This document shows, in pieces, positions 61,801 to 64,000 of a stretch of DNA of 64,000 nt. The stretch's first letter is position 1, and every line of letters begins with the position of its first letter. The notes under the pieces were generated by a model, which had not been told where the DNA came from, did no database searches, and saw nothing but the letters and a program-made list of their open reading frames with translations. Source of the DNA: Trichoplax sp. H2 (taxonomy: Eukaryota > Placozoa > Uniplacotomia > Trichoplacea); the NCBI GenBank assembly GCA_003344405.1, contig NOWV01000005.1, forward strand, positions 62,001 to 126,000. Direction: 5' to 3'. The position numbers were made by a program, and so were the translations under genes.

Positions 61801-64000
61801 CGTCAGTATTTCGTGTCTTTTTTCATCGTTTTATTTTTTTCTTTTATATATTCTTCTCTGTCGAATAGCAATGATCTGATTATTATTTTTCCTTAGGCAT
61901 TTAGTGATGTAATAGCAGTGCTAGTCGATCCAGTCAGTAAAATAATATGGATGTATAGCCAAACATCAATATTTCAGTTTGAGGTCATTCACGAAGATAG
62001 ATACGTTTGGAGAATGCTTCTAGAAAAGAATGAATTTGAAAAAGCTAAACAATTTTGCAAGGTAAGAGGTAGACAGTTATCTCGTTTCGTTAGTTGCTAA
62101 AATGACGTACGAGTGAATTTATTCTGATATTTTTAGACATCATAAAAATATATACTGTTTTTATACACGACTTTAAACATGGAACTTGACCTATATTATA
62201 TATCTAGGACAATCCAGTACACTTGGATAAAGTTTTAACAGCCCAAGCTGATCATTTCTTCGATAATAAAGAGTAAATTCGACTAAATCATTTATGCGCA
62301 AATTTATTGACATGTCATTTATGAAGACTTTAAAATCTCACTTTTGATTTTAGGTACCAGTCAGCGGCATTATTTTATGCCCAGTCACAAAAATCATTTG
62401 AGCAAGTAGCTCTGAAATTTTTAGAGCTTAATAGACGTGATGCATTAAAAGTATTTTTAATTCAAAAATTTAATTGTCTAAAGGCTCAGGTTTGTACGGA
62501 GATTTTTTATTTCTATCTAAAAGTTATTATGAAATTAAAGATATATAATAGTACTTACCCACACGTCCGTATCCTACTTTAGGATAAAACACAAATGTCA
62601 ATGTTACTAACTTGGTTAACAGAACTGTATTTAAATGATATTGGGAAACTGAAAGATGATGATAAGACTGAATTATGTGAAGTAATGCAAGCAGAATTTA
62701 GGGACTTTCTTCAACAGCAACGAGTAACTGTAAGTACTAAATAGTATATGAAATTTACTTTTCCATATTTATTAGGTAGCTACATCATACTATTAAACTC
62801 TATATAGCTTATTCTGGCCGTTTTATTTGAACACTTTATAATATGACTATACTTATATTAATTTATAAATAAAGAATTGCTTAAATGACAATCCGACCCT
62901 GTGCGCTACTCTAAGTGACCTTATTTCCAGTCATGGCGATACCGATAACATGATTTTTTTTGCCAAACTAATGAATGGTAATACTAATAATATACAATAG
63001 ACCGATTTATATAACAGATTAAATGTACTATTACAATAAAATATTTAATTTTATATATTTACCATTGTTGAAATAGATCATGAAAAGGTCATAACGTACT
63101 ATATTCAGAGAGATCGGTTTAAAGAGGCACTCAATGCTCTATCGAATCAGGTACATTTCTTTGCATAACTAATAGGTACACTTATAGAACTTTTATGTTT
63201 AATCACATAACTAATGATGGTATATTTATTTCAGCGGAATCCTGAATTATACTATAAGTTTTCAGCAGATTTAATTCCTCACATACCAAAAGATGTTATT
63301 TCTACCTGGATCTTGCTGGAGGGTAATCTTGACGCCAAAAAACTCATTCCTTCACTTATTCATTACGGTCAACACTCACCTCAGGTATTGGTTATAGTCT
63401 ATTAGTCGTCTGTGGATCAATATCTGACTTTATCTATCCTTGATTTCTAGGCATCTGAGGCTATTCGATACCTGGAATTCTGTATACGTGATCTTCGCAA
63501 CAATGACCAAGCAATTCATGATTACTTGATATCTTTATATGCTAAGAATAAAGATGAATCAAAGTTAGAAACATATTTACAAGTACAAGGAAGAGTAAGC
63601 AAGATTTTCTAAATTACTAGTTTAAATATCAGGCAATACGAAGGCGTGGCTCTGACAGCTACAAACTTCTATTATTTCGATACTAAAATAATAGGCTGTG
63701 AGTTATGATCCTAATTATGCTTTGAGACTTTGCGCTGAATACCGTTGTCATCGATCGTGTGTCTACATATATGCTGCGATGGGCTTATTTGACGAAGCAG
63801 TTGAGTTGGCCTTAAAGGAGGTAATATATAACTTCTATAATAGGAAATATTGACTTGAAATGATATAGAGATGTTAAGATGGGATTATTGTATGTGCCAT
63901 AATAGGTTTCAGTAGATCTTGCAAAAAATAATGCTCAAATCCCAGAGGATGATGAAGAATTAAAAAGGAGGCTCTGGCTCCTAATTGCTCGTCATGTCAT
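58821..64000 (+). CDS. VPS18: VPS18, CORVET/HOPS core subunit, partial at right edge, 20 exons seen
   Basis: VPS18 is a core subunit of the CORVET and HOPS endolysosomal tethering complexes. Exons: 58821-58907, 59079-59155, 59813-60056, 60450-60534, 60729-60808, 60914-61041, 61123-61205, 61284-61385, 61467-61644, 61741-61801, 61897-62061, 62208-62272, 62354-62489, 62583-62729, 62875-62977, 63077-63150, 63235-63384, 63451-63594, 63695-63820, 63906-64000 (cut by the window end), all in phase, about 776 residues. MASILEQY and SGFVN match the N-terminus. FLDPTGKHAIIAMES, LIGTARG and FVIATT are beta-propeller; FEQVALKFLE, LLTWLTELYL, LIPSLIHYGQ, YLISLYAKN, ALRLCAEY and EDDEELKRRLWLLIARHV are in the alpha-solenoid. 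The C-terminal RING domain lies beyond the window. Exon 3 could start at another nearby acceptor. Confidence 0.96.

Overview
This is nuclear DNA from an animal, read as an early-branching metazoan and most likely a placozoan of the Trichoplax/Hoilungia type. The lineage call is an inference; no marker gene settles it. The window is AT-rich. It carries clearly animal genes (EXT2, CCDC113, LENG1, NEDD8, VPS18, FEN1) split by many short GT-AG introns, often 80-200 bp, with several very small exons. Coding exons were assembled by hand from splice sites and reading-frame phase. Every multi-exon model given closes in frame over its full length.

Layout. 1-1745: no gene seen. 1746-4935 (-): EXT2. 5848-6806: three tandem copies of a roughly 330 bp repeat. 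7413-8684 (+): intronless LRRC14/PRAME-like leucine-rich-repeat protein. 10939-13290 (-): CCDC113. 13913-14330: tandem repeat of a roughly 68 bp unit. 14629-16534 (+): SNRPD1. 18358-29140 (-): four intronless ACOT8-type peroxisomal thioesterase genes in tandem, with duplicated spacers and one assembly gap. 29607-34142 (+): an 18-exon NodU/CmcH/TobZ-type carbamoyltransferase. 34494-37005 (-): LENG1. About 37900-38475: decayed tandem Cys-rich repeats. 39159-41622 (+): DUF445-type membrane protein. 45382-48620 (-): 17-exon FEN1. 51710-53987 (+): APRT. 55033-56889 (-): NEDD8. 58821-64000 (+): VPS18, running off the right edge.

Two patterns span the window. First, counting the thioesterase array as one block, gene direction alternates without exception, so genes form head-to-head pairs sharing one upstream region. 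Second, these divergent regions carry dense clusters of a short self-complementary motif built on CAGTAC/GTACTG, while convergent regions have only isolated copies. The ACOT8/carbamoyltransferase pair is the exception. There the 466 bp divergent promoter and part of the 5' end of the carbamoyltransferase gene were carried along in the tandem duplication, leaving a dead exon-2 copy near 26.58 kb.

Most genes are unrelated housekeeping functions: heparan sulfate synthesis, cilia, splicing, neddylation, DNA replication and repair, purine salvage and endolysosomal tethering. The least expected content is the amplified peroxisomal thioesterase family beside a carbamoyltransferase of a family best known from bacterial secondary metabolism.
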